A DNA stretch of 64,000 nt from contig NZ_CP073751.1 of NCBI RefSeq assembly GCF_020025155.1, positions 1,426,001 through 1,490,000 on the forward strand, written 5' to 3'. The stretch is from Halopseudomonas nanhaiensis (GTDB lineage: Bacteria > Pseudomonadota > Gammaproteobacteria > Pseudomonadales > Pseudomonadaceae). The position numbers and the translations under genes were made by a program. Numbering within the stretch: position 1 is the stretch's first letter; the number at the start of each line of letters is the position of its first letter. The notes under the pieces were generated by a model. The model was given only the letters and a program-made list of their open reading frames with translations, did not search any database and was not told the origin of the DNA. Shown piece after piece: positions 1 through 8,510 of this stretch.

Positions 1-297
1 GATCGTCACGTTCAGCTCTGCGATCAGTTCGATAGCGGCCTCCAGCTTGAAACCGACCGCGCCGCCAGCGAACTTGCCCTTCATCGGGCGCTGGCGGATG
101 ACCACCTGATCTACCTGGTAATCGGCCATCAGCTTGGCGAAGGTCTGCTGGAAATACCGCAGTTCACCGGTGCTGTTGATATCCCGCAAGGTCAGCTTTC
201 TGGAGCGGAAATCCGGCAGCTCGAAAATATCGTCGCTCAGCGACAACAGACACACATTCACATCGTTACTGTTGATATCAACACCGCACACTCTCAT
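1..297 (-). CDS. DUF3010 family protein (3' end cut by window)
   Basis: The reverse strand reads from an ATG at 297 through 99 codons to the window edge with no stop, so the C-terminus is missing. The protein begins MRVCGVDINSNDVNVCLLSL and continues into a segment around VVIRQRPMKGKFAGGAVGFK. This matches my recollection of the small DUF3010 proteins common in Pseudomonas, whose function is unknown. The early VCGVDI stretch resembles the first beta strand of a ribonuclease H-like fold, but that is inference. No partner gene is visible on the downstream side because the window ends. Confidence 0.75.
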   Translation of the reverse strand, partial: MRVCGVDINSNDVNVCLLSLSDDIFELPDFRSRKLTLRDINSTGELRYFQQTFAKLMADYQVDQVVIRQRPMKGKFAGGAVGFKLEAAIELIAELNVTI

Positions 298-410
298 GCC
301 ATCACCCTGTCTATTCGAATGGGCGCAGTGTAGCGCAAACGCCGAGGCCATCTGTCAAAAGCGCAGATCGCTTCTGTGCGCCGACGCAGCGATTCGGCTC
401 CGTCAGTTCA

Positions 411-824
411 CTAAGCAAACCGGGCGAACGGATTGGCGCATGTCATCTTGAACCCGATGAATTTCACATCCGGCACACTGTGTATTTCGTAGTTGCGAAG
501 AAAGTCGGTGGAGGTCAGAAAATCCGCGACCAGCCGCCGCTCGTACAGGTCTGTTATGAAGTGGGTGTAGGCTGTTCCCATTGATGTATGGCGGCGCAGA
601 TTGTGCAACCCGACGAAGCCCAGCATGGTGTCCAGGCCGTAGTGTTCGCCAAAGGCGTCAACGAAGCGCTTTTCCTCGTCCGCGTCCATCGTATACCGCC
701 CTATGTATTCATGAAGCAGCGCGGGGATGTACTGATACGGGTTGTTGAATACCGCGGTGGTGCCACCGATCGCAGCAGCGCCAATGGCCGCGCCAGACAG
801 GGCAAGAAATCGGCGTCGATTCAT
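411..824 (-). CDS. Tat-exported small subunit, probable partner of the adjacent GMC dehydrogenase
   Basis: A 137-residue protein starting MNRRRFLALSGAAIGAAAIG, a clear twin-arginine signal (RRRFL followed by a hydrophobic stretch). The mature part is about 105 residues, rich in aromatic and charged residues, with no catalytic motif I recognise. It starts 12 nt after the end of the GMC gene on the same strand, so the two are almost certainly co-transcribed. In FAD-dependent glucose, gluconate and sorbitol dehydrogenases a small Tat-signal subunit carries the signal-less catalytic subunit across the membrane. The GMC protein here lacks its own signal, which fits that arrangement. The role is inferred from context and architecture. 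Confidence 0.7.
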   Translation of the reverse strand: MNRRRFLALSGAAIGAAAIGGTTAVFNNPYQYIPALLHEYIGRYTMDADEEKRFVDAFGEHYGLDTMLGFVGLHNLRRHTSMGTAYTHFITDLYERRLVADFLTSTDFLRNYEIHSVPDVKFIGFKMTCANPFARFA

Positions 825-836
825 GTCGGGTACTCC

Positions 837-2288
837 CTATGCGAACAGCAGTTCGGCTGCGCGAATGGAAAGGGCAGCGGCGGTCAGGCTGGGGTTGCTG
901 GCTGAACTGGAAGGGAAGGTGGAGGTACCGACCACGACCAGATTGCGCTTGCGGTGGTGAAGCAGGCTATGGTCGATGACCGACCCATCACCGTTCTTGC
1001 CCATACGCAGCGTACCTTGCACATGGGATTCGGTGATTCGCCACTCGCGGAAATGCACCGCTTCAACCGGCAATGGCTCGAGCAGTCCATCAAGGTTGTC
1101 GAGCGCGTATTGCAGCCCTAGCTTGGCGTACGTCGATGGGCCGGTGTGGTGGATTACCGCTTTGCCCGTGGCATCGTCGACCGTTACCTTGTTCTCCAGG
1201 CTGGGCAGTTCCTCGGTGACCAGGGTAAGCGGCAGAAGGTGATGCCATTTCCCCGGTTCTGTACGCAGGCCGTACGGCCAGCGGTTATCAAAGCTGGTCA
1301 GGGTTGCGGCCCGCTCGCGACGAAACTCACCGTCGTAAAAGCAATAATTCAGACCTGTGCTGATCGAGCTTCCATTCAGCGAGGCGAGTCCATCCAGGAA
1401 GACCTCGACACTCGCCCCTATCTGCTCGTGCAGGTTCAATCCCGTTTCGCCGTGGACGATGCCCGAACGCAAGAGGATTGCTGGCGATTGAATGGCGTTC
1501 GCGCCCAAAACGAACAGATCGCCGTTTACCCGGTATTGCTTGCCACCTGACTTGAACACCACGTGAGTGATGACGTCACCCGTATAGCCGAGCGTATCCA
1601 CCTCGGATAACAGGCAGACATCGACTTTGGGGTGACCGAACAGGCGGGAGAAGCCGTTTTCTGCCGTGAATTTGGCATTGGTCGGACAGCGGTAGCAGGT
1701 GGCATTCGCACAGCATTTGCCGCGCTGTTAGTTGGCGGCGCTCGCGCGACCGGTCGGCACGATGAAATGGTGCTGAGGCATTGCGGCCTTCATCAATACA
1801 TCGGCCGAGGTGCCCTTGTGGGGCGGCAGAGGAAACGGCATTGTCCGGGGCAACAGAGTTGCCATGTCCGGATCGCCGGAGATGGACATGATGCGCTCTG
1901 CATCACAGTAATACCGCTCCAGTGCATCGTAGCCGAGGGGCCAGTCGTTGCTGACCCCATATCGACTCTTCATGTGAAAATCATAGGGGTGGAATCTCGG
2001 GGTCAGCGCGTACCAGCAGTTCATCCCGCCACCAAAACCGATGGTCATGTTCCATGGTTTGTCGCCGCGATTGAGATAGGTCGACTCCTGGGGGAATTCA
2101 CTATTCTGGTTGTTGAGAATCTGCTGCGCCCAGGGGTAGTAGTCCCCCCACTCAATGACCAGCGCGCGGCCGGCAAGACGTTCGACTGCCTCGTTAAGAA
2201 AAAACGTGGAGCCGAACCCTGACCCGATAATCACCACTTCATAGTGTTCGTTGGCTATCTGTTCTGCTGTAACACGGTTCAGTTCCAT
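837..2288 (-). pseudogene. GMC-family FAD dehydrogenase interrupted by an in-frame TAA
   Basis: The reading frame from ATG 2288 (GTG 2345 also possible) to 837 is a glucose-methanol-choline oxidoreductase. It has the FAD-binding VVIIGSGFGSTFF near the N-terminus and a typical GMC C-terminus with a His in ESHVQGTLRMG and the Asn of SASNPSLT. A TAA at 1728-1730 splits it after ...RASAAN. The same frame resumes at once with QRGKCCANATCYRCPTNAKF and runs to the normal end, so the lesion is one nonsense codon, not a frameshift. The Cys cluster (C-x5-C-x2-C) just after the stop resembles the Fe-S site of bacterial FAD-glucose dehydrogenases. It could be a recent pseudogene or a sequencing error. 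Confidence 0.8.
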
Positions 2289-2382
2289 GGCTTGCCCCGG
2301 TTGCACCTGGCTGGTCCGTGAAGGTTTTGCTGAGCTTGCGCCCACTCAGTAAAGACAACCTGTCCGGGCCTTCAAGCGAGCT

Positions 2383-2673
2383 TCAGGTGCCGGTTGGCCC
2401 CGTTTTAATCCGCCGCCAGGTGTCGTAGGTGACCGAAGACCGGTGTCGGAGTTCTGACCGGTGCGACCAGCGTCGGAGAATTCGATCAATGGTCTGGGTG
2501 ATGGCCCCGGCAGGGAGCATCAGCCATACCACCCGCGTGCCCGGCAGTTGTTGCACCAGCTTCGCTGATGCATCCACGCGGCGGCCACTCTGTAGCCCGC
2601 TGTCGATAGCGCTCCCGTCTCGCGTTCGAGCTGTCTGCGCTTGATGCGGCCAAGCACTGGGCGCGACGCTCAT
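2383..2673 (-). pseudogene. Remnant resembling 6-phosphogluconate dehydrogenase
   Basis: A 96-codon ORF whose ATG overlaps the alcohol dehydrogenase stop by one base (TGATG), as in a translationally coupled operon. Residues about 37-68 (KLVQQLPGTRVVWLMLPAGA and on) look like the conserved N-terminal region of NAD-type 6-phosphogluconate dehydrogenases. The usual GLGRMG nucleotide-binding start is absent and the sequence after this block has no family resemblance. I read it as a decayed remnant of a downstream operon gene. It may not be translated into anything useful. The homology rests on about 30 residues recognised by eye. Confidence 0.4.
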
Positions 2674-3770
2674 CAGGGTTTGATCGCCACCTTCAATACA
2701 CCATCACGCTGGTGGCCGAACACATCATAGGCTTCCACGATCCTGTCCAGCTGGTATTCATGGGTGACCAGTGGCGCGAGGTCCAGCCGGCTCGATTCGA
2801 GCACATTCATCAGCCGTCGCATGCGCTCCTTGCCGCCGGGGCACAGCGCGGTAGCGATCTTGTGGTCGCCCAGCCCGGCCGCGAACGCGCCCAGCGGAAT
2901 GACCAGATCCTCGGAGTACACCCCCAGGCTGGATAGGGTGCCGCCGGGTTTGAGCACCTGCAGTGACTGGGCAAAGGTCTGCTGGGTGCCGAGGGCTTCG
3001 ATGGAGGCGTCCGCGCCCCGCCCGCCGGTGAGCTTCATGACCTCATCCACCACATCGCAATGGCGATAATCGAGGGTGACGTCGGCACCCAGTTGCCGGG
3101 CGATGCCCAGGCGGTGCTCGTTGCCGTCCACGGCGATGATGGTGGTGGCGCCCAGCAGCCGGGCGCCGGCGGTGGCGCACAGGCCGATGGGGCCCTGGGC
3201 AAAGATCACCACGGTATCGCCAATGCGTATGTTGGCGTTTTCCGCGCCCTTGAAACCGGTGGACATGATGTCCGGGCACATCAGCACCTGCTCGTCGGTC
3301 AGCCCATCCGGGATGGGCGCCAGGTTGGCCTGCGCGTCGGGCACCAGCACGTACTCGGCCTGGGTGCCATCAATCATGTTGCCGAACCGCCAGCCGGCTG
3401 TGGCCTTGTAGCCATGGCAGCCGCACTTGCCCTCGGCGGTCAGGTAGCTGCCGTCCTGTGACGCGAGCCCATCCTGCGCCGCGTAGGAATTGAAATTCGG
3501 GCAGATGGCTCCGGCAATCACGCGCTGGCCCTCACGATAGCCCTGCACCGCGCTACCGAGTTTTTCGATGACGCCAACCGGCTCGTGGCCCACGGTCAGA
3601 CCCTTGGCAACAGGATACTCACCCTTGAGGATGTGAATGTCGGTGCCGCAGATCGTCGTGGTGGTAATGCGCACCAGCGCCTCGTTGGGGCCGACATCGG
3701 GGATGGGCTTGTCAGCCAGTTCGATTCGTCCGGGCTCGATAAAGATCGCAGCTCTCATCATCTGGGCCAT
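2673..3770 (-). CDS. Zinc-dependent medium-chain alcohol dehydrogenase
   Basis: A 365-residue MDR-family dehydrogenase, the normal length. The catalytic zinc ligands are visible as Cys in TTTICGTDIHIL and His-Glu in VGHEPVGV. The Rossmann segment is VVIFAQGPIGLCATAGARLL, with Asp of VDGNEHR at the coenzyme-ribose position. CPDIMSTGFKGAE matches the secondary-alcohol dehydrogenase subgroup (Clostridium/Thermoanaerobacter type). The four-cysteine structural zinc lobe is not canonical: only CGC remains in this stretch, as in secondary ADHs. The substrate is unknown; a secondary alcohol/ketone pair is the best guess. It overlaps the 6-phosphogluconate dehydrogenase remnant downstream. Confidence 0.88.
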   Translation of the reverse strand: MAQMMRAAIFIEPGRIELADKPIPDVGPNEALVRITTTTICGTDIHILKGEYPVAKGLTVGHEPVGVIEKLGSAVQGYREGQRVIAGAICPNFNSYAAQDGLASQDGSYLTAEGKCGCHGYKATAGWRFGNMIDGTQAEYVLVPDAQANLAPIPDGLTDEQVLMCPDIMSTGFKGAENANIRIGDTVVIFAQGPIGLCATAGARLLGATTIIAVDGNEHRLGIARQLGADVTLDYRHCDVVDEVMKLTGGRGADASIEALGTQQTFAQSLQVLKPGGTLSSLGVYSEDLVIPLGAFAAGLGDHKIATALCPGGKERMRRLMNVLESSRLDLAPLVTHEYQLDRIVEAYDVFGHQRDGVLKVAIKP

Positions 3771-4046
3771 GGCAGTCTCTCCAGGAAGTGGATGGGCATC
3801 ACCGGCTGTGATTTACCCGATCCCCTAGAGCCTAGTTCCCCCGAGCTGTGCCGGGCTTGACCTGGATCATGAATCGGACGGGCAGTTGGGGAGGAGCGTC
3901 TCGGCGAGGTGGCGGTTGGCGGGCTGCTGCAAGGCGATGGCTGCTGCCATATCGACCAATCACCGCGGTCTATTCGGCGGAAAAGAACAGCAGCCATACC
4001 GGGCGCTGCCATAAGATAGCCGCACAACAACAAGCAGGGTGTCAGC

Positions 4047-5246
4047 ATGAAGAAATGGATCATCTCGATTGTGGTGTTGCTTGCGGTGGGAAGCGGCGTG
4101 CTGTGGGCGACGGCGGACAAGGATATGCGCAGGCTGGCGCTGAACTTCCCGACCAATTCCAGTGTGCTGTTCTGGTCTACTCCGGAGCGCGACGCCGCCT
4201 TCCGCGCCATGGACCGCCTGCCTGTGCTGTCAGACGCACGGGTGATCGCCGCCGGTGACAACGCCTACCCGCTGCCTCAGGGCGAGCCGCTGGATATCGA
4301 TGTGGATGTCGACGCCTACATGGCGTCGCAGCGCGCTGCCGCTCTGATCATCGTTCAGGATGGCAAGGTGCGGCTGGAAAAGTACGGGCTGGATTTCGGT
4401 CCGGAAGGCCGCTGGACCAGCTTTTCCGTTGCCAAATCGTTCACGTCGACACTGGTCGGTGCGGCGATCAAGGACGGGCACATCAAGAGCATCGAAGACC
4501 CCGTATCGGACTATATCCCTGACCTCAAGAGCTCCGCCTACGACAAGGTCACCATCAAGCAGCTGCTGACGATGACCTCGGGCGTGAAGTGGAACGAAGA
4601 CTACGCGGACCCGCAGTCGGACGTGGCGCAATTCAGCAGACACGAACCCGAGGCGGGCGTGGATGTCACCGTGAGCTACATGCGCCAACTGGAATCGGAG
4701 GCGGAGCCGGGTACCAAGTGGGTCTACAAAACCGGCGAGACCAATCTGATCGGCGTGCTGGCCAGTTCGGCCAGCGGCAAGACGCTGTCCGAATATCTGT
4801 CAGAAAAGGTCTGGAAGACGTTCGGCATGGAGCAGGACGCGACCTGGCTGCTGGGCTCCACCGGGCATGAAATCAGTGGCTGCTGCGTACAGGCGGCCAC
4901 CCGGGACTACGCCCGCTTCGGGCTGTTCCTGCTGGGTGGCGGTGTCGTCGATGGCGAGCCTGTGTTGCCCGACGGCTGGATTGAAGAAGCCACCACCAAG
5001 CAGGCGGATATCGGCAGACCGGGACGGGGCTACGGCTACCAGTGGTGGACCCTGGATGACGGCGCCTATATCGCACAGGGCATCTTCGGCCAGGGCATCT
5101 TTATCGATCCCAGTAGGAAACTGGTAATCGCCTCCAACGGTAACTGGCCCCAGGCCACGGACCGCCAGGGTGGCAACCAGGGCGAAGAGCGCCTGGCGTT
5201 CTTCCGACAGGTGCAGGCGGCCGTTGACCAGGAAGGACAACCCTAG
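4047..5246 (+). CDS. Class C beta-lactamase-fold serine hydrolase (NylB/esterase type)
   Basis: A 399-residue protein with an N-terminal hydrophobic segment (residues 3-22) that is a signal peptide or anchor. The SxxK nucleophile motif is S127-V-A-K130 in SFSVAKSFTST. Tyr227 in KWVYKTGETN is the likely YxN-equivalent base, and LLTMTSGVKWNEDY is a typical family block. The third motif, near GIFGQGIFIDP, replaces the lactamase KTG. Length and motifs suit 6-aminohexanoate-dimer hydrolase (NylB) and related carboxylesterases better than a true beta-lactamase. The substrate cannot be assigned. It stands alone between a divergent gene and a remnant-rich gap. Confidence 0.8.
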   Translation: MKKWIISIVVLLAVGSGVLWATADKDMRRLALNFPTNSSVLFWSTPERDAAFRAMDRLPVLSDARVIAAGDNAYPLPQGEPLDIDVDVDAYMASQRAAALIIVQDGKVRLEKYGLDFGPEGRWTSFSVAKSFTSTLVGAAIKDGHIKSIEDPVSDYIPDLKSSAYDKVTIKQLLTMTSGVKWNEDYADPQSDVAQFSRHEPEAGVDVTVSYMRQLESEAEPGTKWVYKTGETNLIGVLASSASGKTLSEYLSEKVWKTFGMEQDATWLLGSTGHEISGCCVQAATRDYARFGLFLLGGGVVDGEPVLPDGWIEEATTKQADIGRPGRGYGYQWWTLDDGAYIAQGIFGQGIFIDPSRKLVIASNGNWPQATDRQGGNQGEERLAFFRQVQAAVDQEGQP

Positions 5247-5518
5247 GTTCAACAGGCTAAAGGCCCTGGCGGGCGGGCTGTCCTGCAGCTCGGGTATCAG
5301 CGCGGGAACACTTCCTTGCCCATGAGCACATCGAGACGATAGAAATGGGCAGGGTAGGCAAGTATCGCGTTCATCCGTTCTACATCTCTGAAGATCCTGC
5401 CACCGCCACTGCCACCGCCACCGCCACCTTCGACGTGCGCTTGCCTGCCAGGTACTGGAACGCTTCAAAGGGCCGAAAACAGTCGGTGAAAACCTTGGAT
5501 TGACCTAAACGTAGGCGT
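5247..5518. other. Gap with gene-tail remnants
   Basis: This 272-nt gap lacks an intact gene. On the minus strand one frame reads KVFTDCFRPFEAFQYLAGKR, reminiscent of the C-terminus of quinone-oxidoreductase-like dehydrogenases, before running into the GCCACC repeat and a stop. The next frame reads out of the repeat as IFRDVERMNAILAYPAHFYR and then a stop, resembling another gene tail. Both look like truncated ends left by rearrangement, but the similarity is weak. Confidence 0.35.
5399..5428. repeat. Hexanucleotide repeat GCCACC x5
   Basis: Five consecutive GCCACC units, the second carrying a C-to-T change at its last base. The repeat lies in the remnant-rich gap between the serine hydrolase and the methyltransferase. 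Short hexamer tracts like this can vary in copy number by slippage. Confidence 0.85.
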
Positions 5519-6130
5519 TCACGCAGCACCCTTGCGCACGATCATGAACGCATGTGGTGAGGGCGGTTGGTCGTACTCCAGGTGGATACACTGGCAGCCG
5601 AGCTTGATAACTAGCGACAGGAACCCATTGGTGCCAAGAGAGGAGTAATAGATTTCCGGGCCCATAAAGCTGTCGCAATGGTCTCCAGGCTCGGTAGTGC
5701 CGCCGAACGAGAAAACGAACACACCGCATGGGTTCAACGCGTCGACGATCTTGCTTATCACCAGCTCCTGGGACGCCAGCGGAATATGCCAGATGCTATC
5801 CCAGGCGGTGATCAGGTCGTATCGTTTGGGTAGCACCCAGTCGCAAATGTTCTGCTGATGGACAGGCACGTGCGGGTGTTTCAGTTGAGCGAGCCGGACC
5901 ATTTCCGCAGAGACGTCTATCCCTTCAGGCTCAAAGCCTTCGCTCAGCAACAAATCGAAGAAGCGGCCAGTGCATCCGCACCCAATGTCCAGCGCGGCGC
6001 CGCGATACTGTTTGTCGATCACGGCAATGGCCCGTTTGTGTGGCTCGATGCCGTTGCTCATGTTGAATTGCTCGCTGGCCCACAGTTGCGTGATCTGATC
6101 GTATGCCTTGCCAATGTCGGATGGAGTCAT
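5519..6130 (-). CDS. Class I SAM-dependent methyltransferase
   Basis: A 203-residue cytosolic protein with the class I fold signature: motif I ALDIGCGCTGRF for SAM binding, the acidic residue of PEGIDVSAEM at the end of beta 2, and DLITAWDSIWHIP as the motif IV region. Length suits the methyltransferase 11/12/25 families. The acceptor is unknown. It lies 96 nt downstream of arsM on the same strand, so co-expression with the arsenic gene is possible but unproven. Three internal cysteines are scattered and do not form a metal site I recognise. Confidence 0.85.
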   Translation of the reverse strand: MTPSDIGKAYDQITQLWASEQFNMSNGIEPHKRAIAVIDKQYRGAALDIGCGCTGRFFDLLLSEGFEPEGIDVSAEMVRLAQLKHPHVPVHQQNICDWVLPKRYDLITAWDSIWHIPLASQELVISKIVDALNPCGVFVFSFGGTTEPGDHCDSFMGPEIYYSSLGTNGFLSLVIKLGCQCIHLEYDQPPSPHAFMIVRKGAA

Positions 6131-6226
6131 TTCGATTCCGCGCCTATGACCCGCCGCTGGGAACCAGAAAGAGAAAGCGAAGCGGGCTGTTCGCGTTGCT
6201 CCAGCTCGGGCCGGGCAATCATGACT

Positions 6227-7267
6227 TCAGCAGCACGCGCTGCCTCCCCGTGAAGCCTCGGTCGCATCGTAGGGCAGGGCACCGCCACAACCGGGGAAGA
6301 TGCCGTAGTGGCGCTCGAAGTTGCCGATGAAATCGAAGTGTTGGGCGAAACGTGTGTCCTTGAGCATCCGCCAGGTATTGCCGCACACCGGGAAGATGCG
6401 CCCGGTCTCGATTTCATGGTGCTTGTCCAGCTTGAAGCTATGGACTGCTTCGGGGATAGTTCCGCGATATACCACCGCCTGGCCGTAGTCCTCACAAGCC
6501 GGTTCCAGTTCGGTCAGCTTGAAGAGCCGGTAGGTGGCGGAGAAGAAGCGCGCGGTGCCGAGTTTGGCGGCAATGGCCGGATCGGTGATTTCCAGAGGGC
6601 GGTCCTCCACCAGACGCGGGTCGAGAAAGCCGTGGCGACGGGCAAGATTCTCGAAGTCGTTCCAGTACAGAGCTCCGCCCAGGCATTCTCCATATAGCAC
6701 GTCGTCCTGACGCAGCGCATCGGGCAGGCGGCGATCGGCATAGATGTCGGAGAAGTACAGCTCACCACCGGGCTTGAGCAGCCGGTAGGCCTCGCGTAGA
6801 ACCGCATCCTTGTCAGGCGACAGGTTGATCACGCAGTTCGAGACGATCACATCGATGCTGTTGTCGGGCAGGTTCAGGCTGTCCAGCTGTTCGATGTAAC
6901 CCTGATGAAAACTTACGTTGGCAAAGCCGAAGCGCTCGGCGTGATGATCCAGGTGGCGCCGCGCAACATCCAGCTGCTCTTCGGTCATATCGACACCGAT
7001 CACCTGTCCTTCGGCACCGGCCAGCTGTGCCAGCACGTAGCAATCCCGTCCAGAGCCGCTGCCCAGATCGAGGATCCGGCAACCCGATAGCAGATGCGGC
7101 GCGACCAGCCCGCATCCGTAATACTTTTCAGTCACCTCGGGGTGGATATTCGCCAACAGTGGCTTCAGCCACTGCGGCATAGTCGATACGTCGCAACAGG
7201 CGGATGTCTTCAGGTCGGCGCTGCTCTGCAGTACCTTGCCGTAGTAGTCCTGAACGGATTCGCGCAC
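6227..7267 (-). CDS. arsM: Arsenite S-adenosylmethionine methyltransferase
   Basis: A 346-residue ArsM. Motif I is RILDLGSGSGRDCYVLAQLA. Family cysteines are present: SACC near residue 23, the Cys of VSNCVINLSPDK and the Cys of YGECLGGALYW, with a further pair at the C-terminus (SACC). ArsM converts As(III) to methylated, partly volatile species using thiols as reductant, giving arsenic tolerance. The C-terminal half carries the usual RFFSATYRLFKL and HHEIETGRIFPVCGNTW blocks. No arsR, arsB or arsC is nearby, so the gene is not in a classical ars operon in this window. Confidence 0.93.
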   Translation of the reverse strand: MRESVQDYYGKVLQSSADLKTSACCDVSTMPQWLKPLLANIHPEVTEKYYGCGLVAPHLLSGCRILDLGSGSGRDCYVLAQLAGAEGQVIGVDMTEEQLDVARRHLDHHAERFGFANVSFHQGYIEQLDSLNLPDNSIDVIVSNCVINLSPDKDAVLREAYRLLKPGGELYFSDIYADRRLPDALRQDDVLYGECLGGALYWNDFENLARRHGFLDPRLVEDRPLEITDPAIAAKLGTARFFSATYRLFKLTELEPACEDYGQAVVYRGTIPEAVHSFKLDKHHEIETGRIFPVCGNTWRMLKDTRFAQHFDFIGNFERHYGIFPGCGGALPYDATEASRGGSACC

Positions 7268-7400
7268 GTGATTTCCTTCCTCAAAACGGTTCAGATCGAA
7301 CCGACCCCCGGTGTCACAACAGCACTCAAGAGGCGGTATGAAAGCGTCCTGATGCTAGGTTAACCGGAAGTCTGATCAAGGTCATCGTGCGCGTCGGGGC

Positions 7401-8222
7401 TCAGGTCCGATAGGCGGGTTTCACACCGTCCGGGTCAAGATCCGGAACCGTGCGATACCGCGCCATGACCAGGCTGAACACGCCGAAGAGCAACAAGCCG
7501 ATTGCCACCAGCGTGAATAACACGCCGTTATCCCTCAGGGAGGAAACCGCCTCGCCCAGTGTCTTGATCTGCGACGAGCTGTCCAGCCACGCCGACTGGA
7601 CAAAGGACCAGCCGATCACTGCAAAGACCACTGTCCGCGCAGCGAATCCAGCGTGGCCGATGATCTTGGTAAAGCCCGGTGCGCGGGGCGATATCCGCTC
7701 CATGAAGTCGCCGGTAATGGCTTTTTTCGCCTGAGCCAATGCTGCGGCCAGAAAGCACAGACCGAGAATTCCGATCACGATGGGCCCGAACTCCATCGAT
7801 AAAACTGTGCTGGTGGCTTCCTGTGCGCTGCCTCCGCCTCCGCCCCCTCCGCCGGAGGATTGCTGCTCACCCTGGGCGAACTGGAACGCGGTGTATGCCA
7901 GGACAAAATGCGCTAGCCCGCTGGCGCCATGACCCAGCCGCTGCGCGATACCTTTCTTGTCCTTGCCATAATTTTCTGCGTCGAACAGCAGCGAAGACAG
8001 GCGGTAGAGTCCATAGCCGACCAGACCCAGTGCGCACAGATAGAGTATGGGGGTGCCACCGGGCACTTCCTGCAGGTAATTGAACACGCCTTGCGCGCCC
8101 TCATCAGCCTGGCTTTGCCCAGAGCCAGCCAGGAACAGATAACCGAGCAGTAGATACACTACCCCCCGAGCGGCAAAGCCCAAGCGTACCAGCCAGCTGA
8201 ATTTTTCAGACTTGTCTACCAT
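7401..8222 (-). CDS. DUF1206 integral membrane protein
   Basis: A 273-residue protein with six hydrophobic helices arranged as three similar two-helix repeats. Each repeat starts with a variant of LGFAARGVVYLLLGY (residues about 13-27), LGHGASGLAHFVLAYTAFQF (about 97) and IGHAGFAARTVVFAVIGWSF (about 189). This is the repeated layout of DUF1206. A run of eight glycines (residues about 124-131) sits in the loop after helix 4. Function is unknown. It is transcribed alone. Confidence 0.88.
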   Translation of the reverse strand: MVDKSEKFSWLVRLGFAARGVVYLLLGYLFLAGSGQSQADEGAQGVFNYLQEVPGGTPILYLCALGLVGYGLYRLSSLLFDAENYGKDKKGIAQRLGHGASGLAHFVLAYTAFQFAQGEQQSSGGGGGGGGSAQEATSTVLSMEFGPIVIGILGLCFLAAALAQAKKAITGDFMERISPRAPGFTKIIGHAGFAARTVVFAVIGWSFVQSAWLDSSSQIKTLGEAVSSLRDNGVLFTLVAIGLLLFGVFSLVMARYRTVPDLDPDGVKPAYRT

Positions 8223-8510
8223 GAACAGCTCCTTCAGTTGAATGCATCAACCGGCAGCGGGCGATTACGCGGTCGGATAACTGCTGAATAGACCTGCCTG
8301 CTGGGACTGCCAGATGTGAGAAGTATGTCGGGCTTCTAGAGATTTAGGACGTTGGTAGCGGAGGATGGTTCAGGAATAAGGGGGGAGGCGGAGCCGAGTG
8401 CGCAGGCGAGCCGGCTCTGTGGTCCCGCTACGGCAGCAGCTGGGTCGCGTCGAACTCCGGATCGTTTGCTCAGCAGGAGGCCGATGAAGCCGCACGGGAC
8501 CCAACCACGC

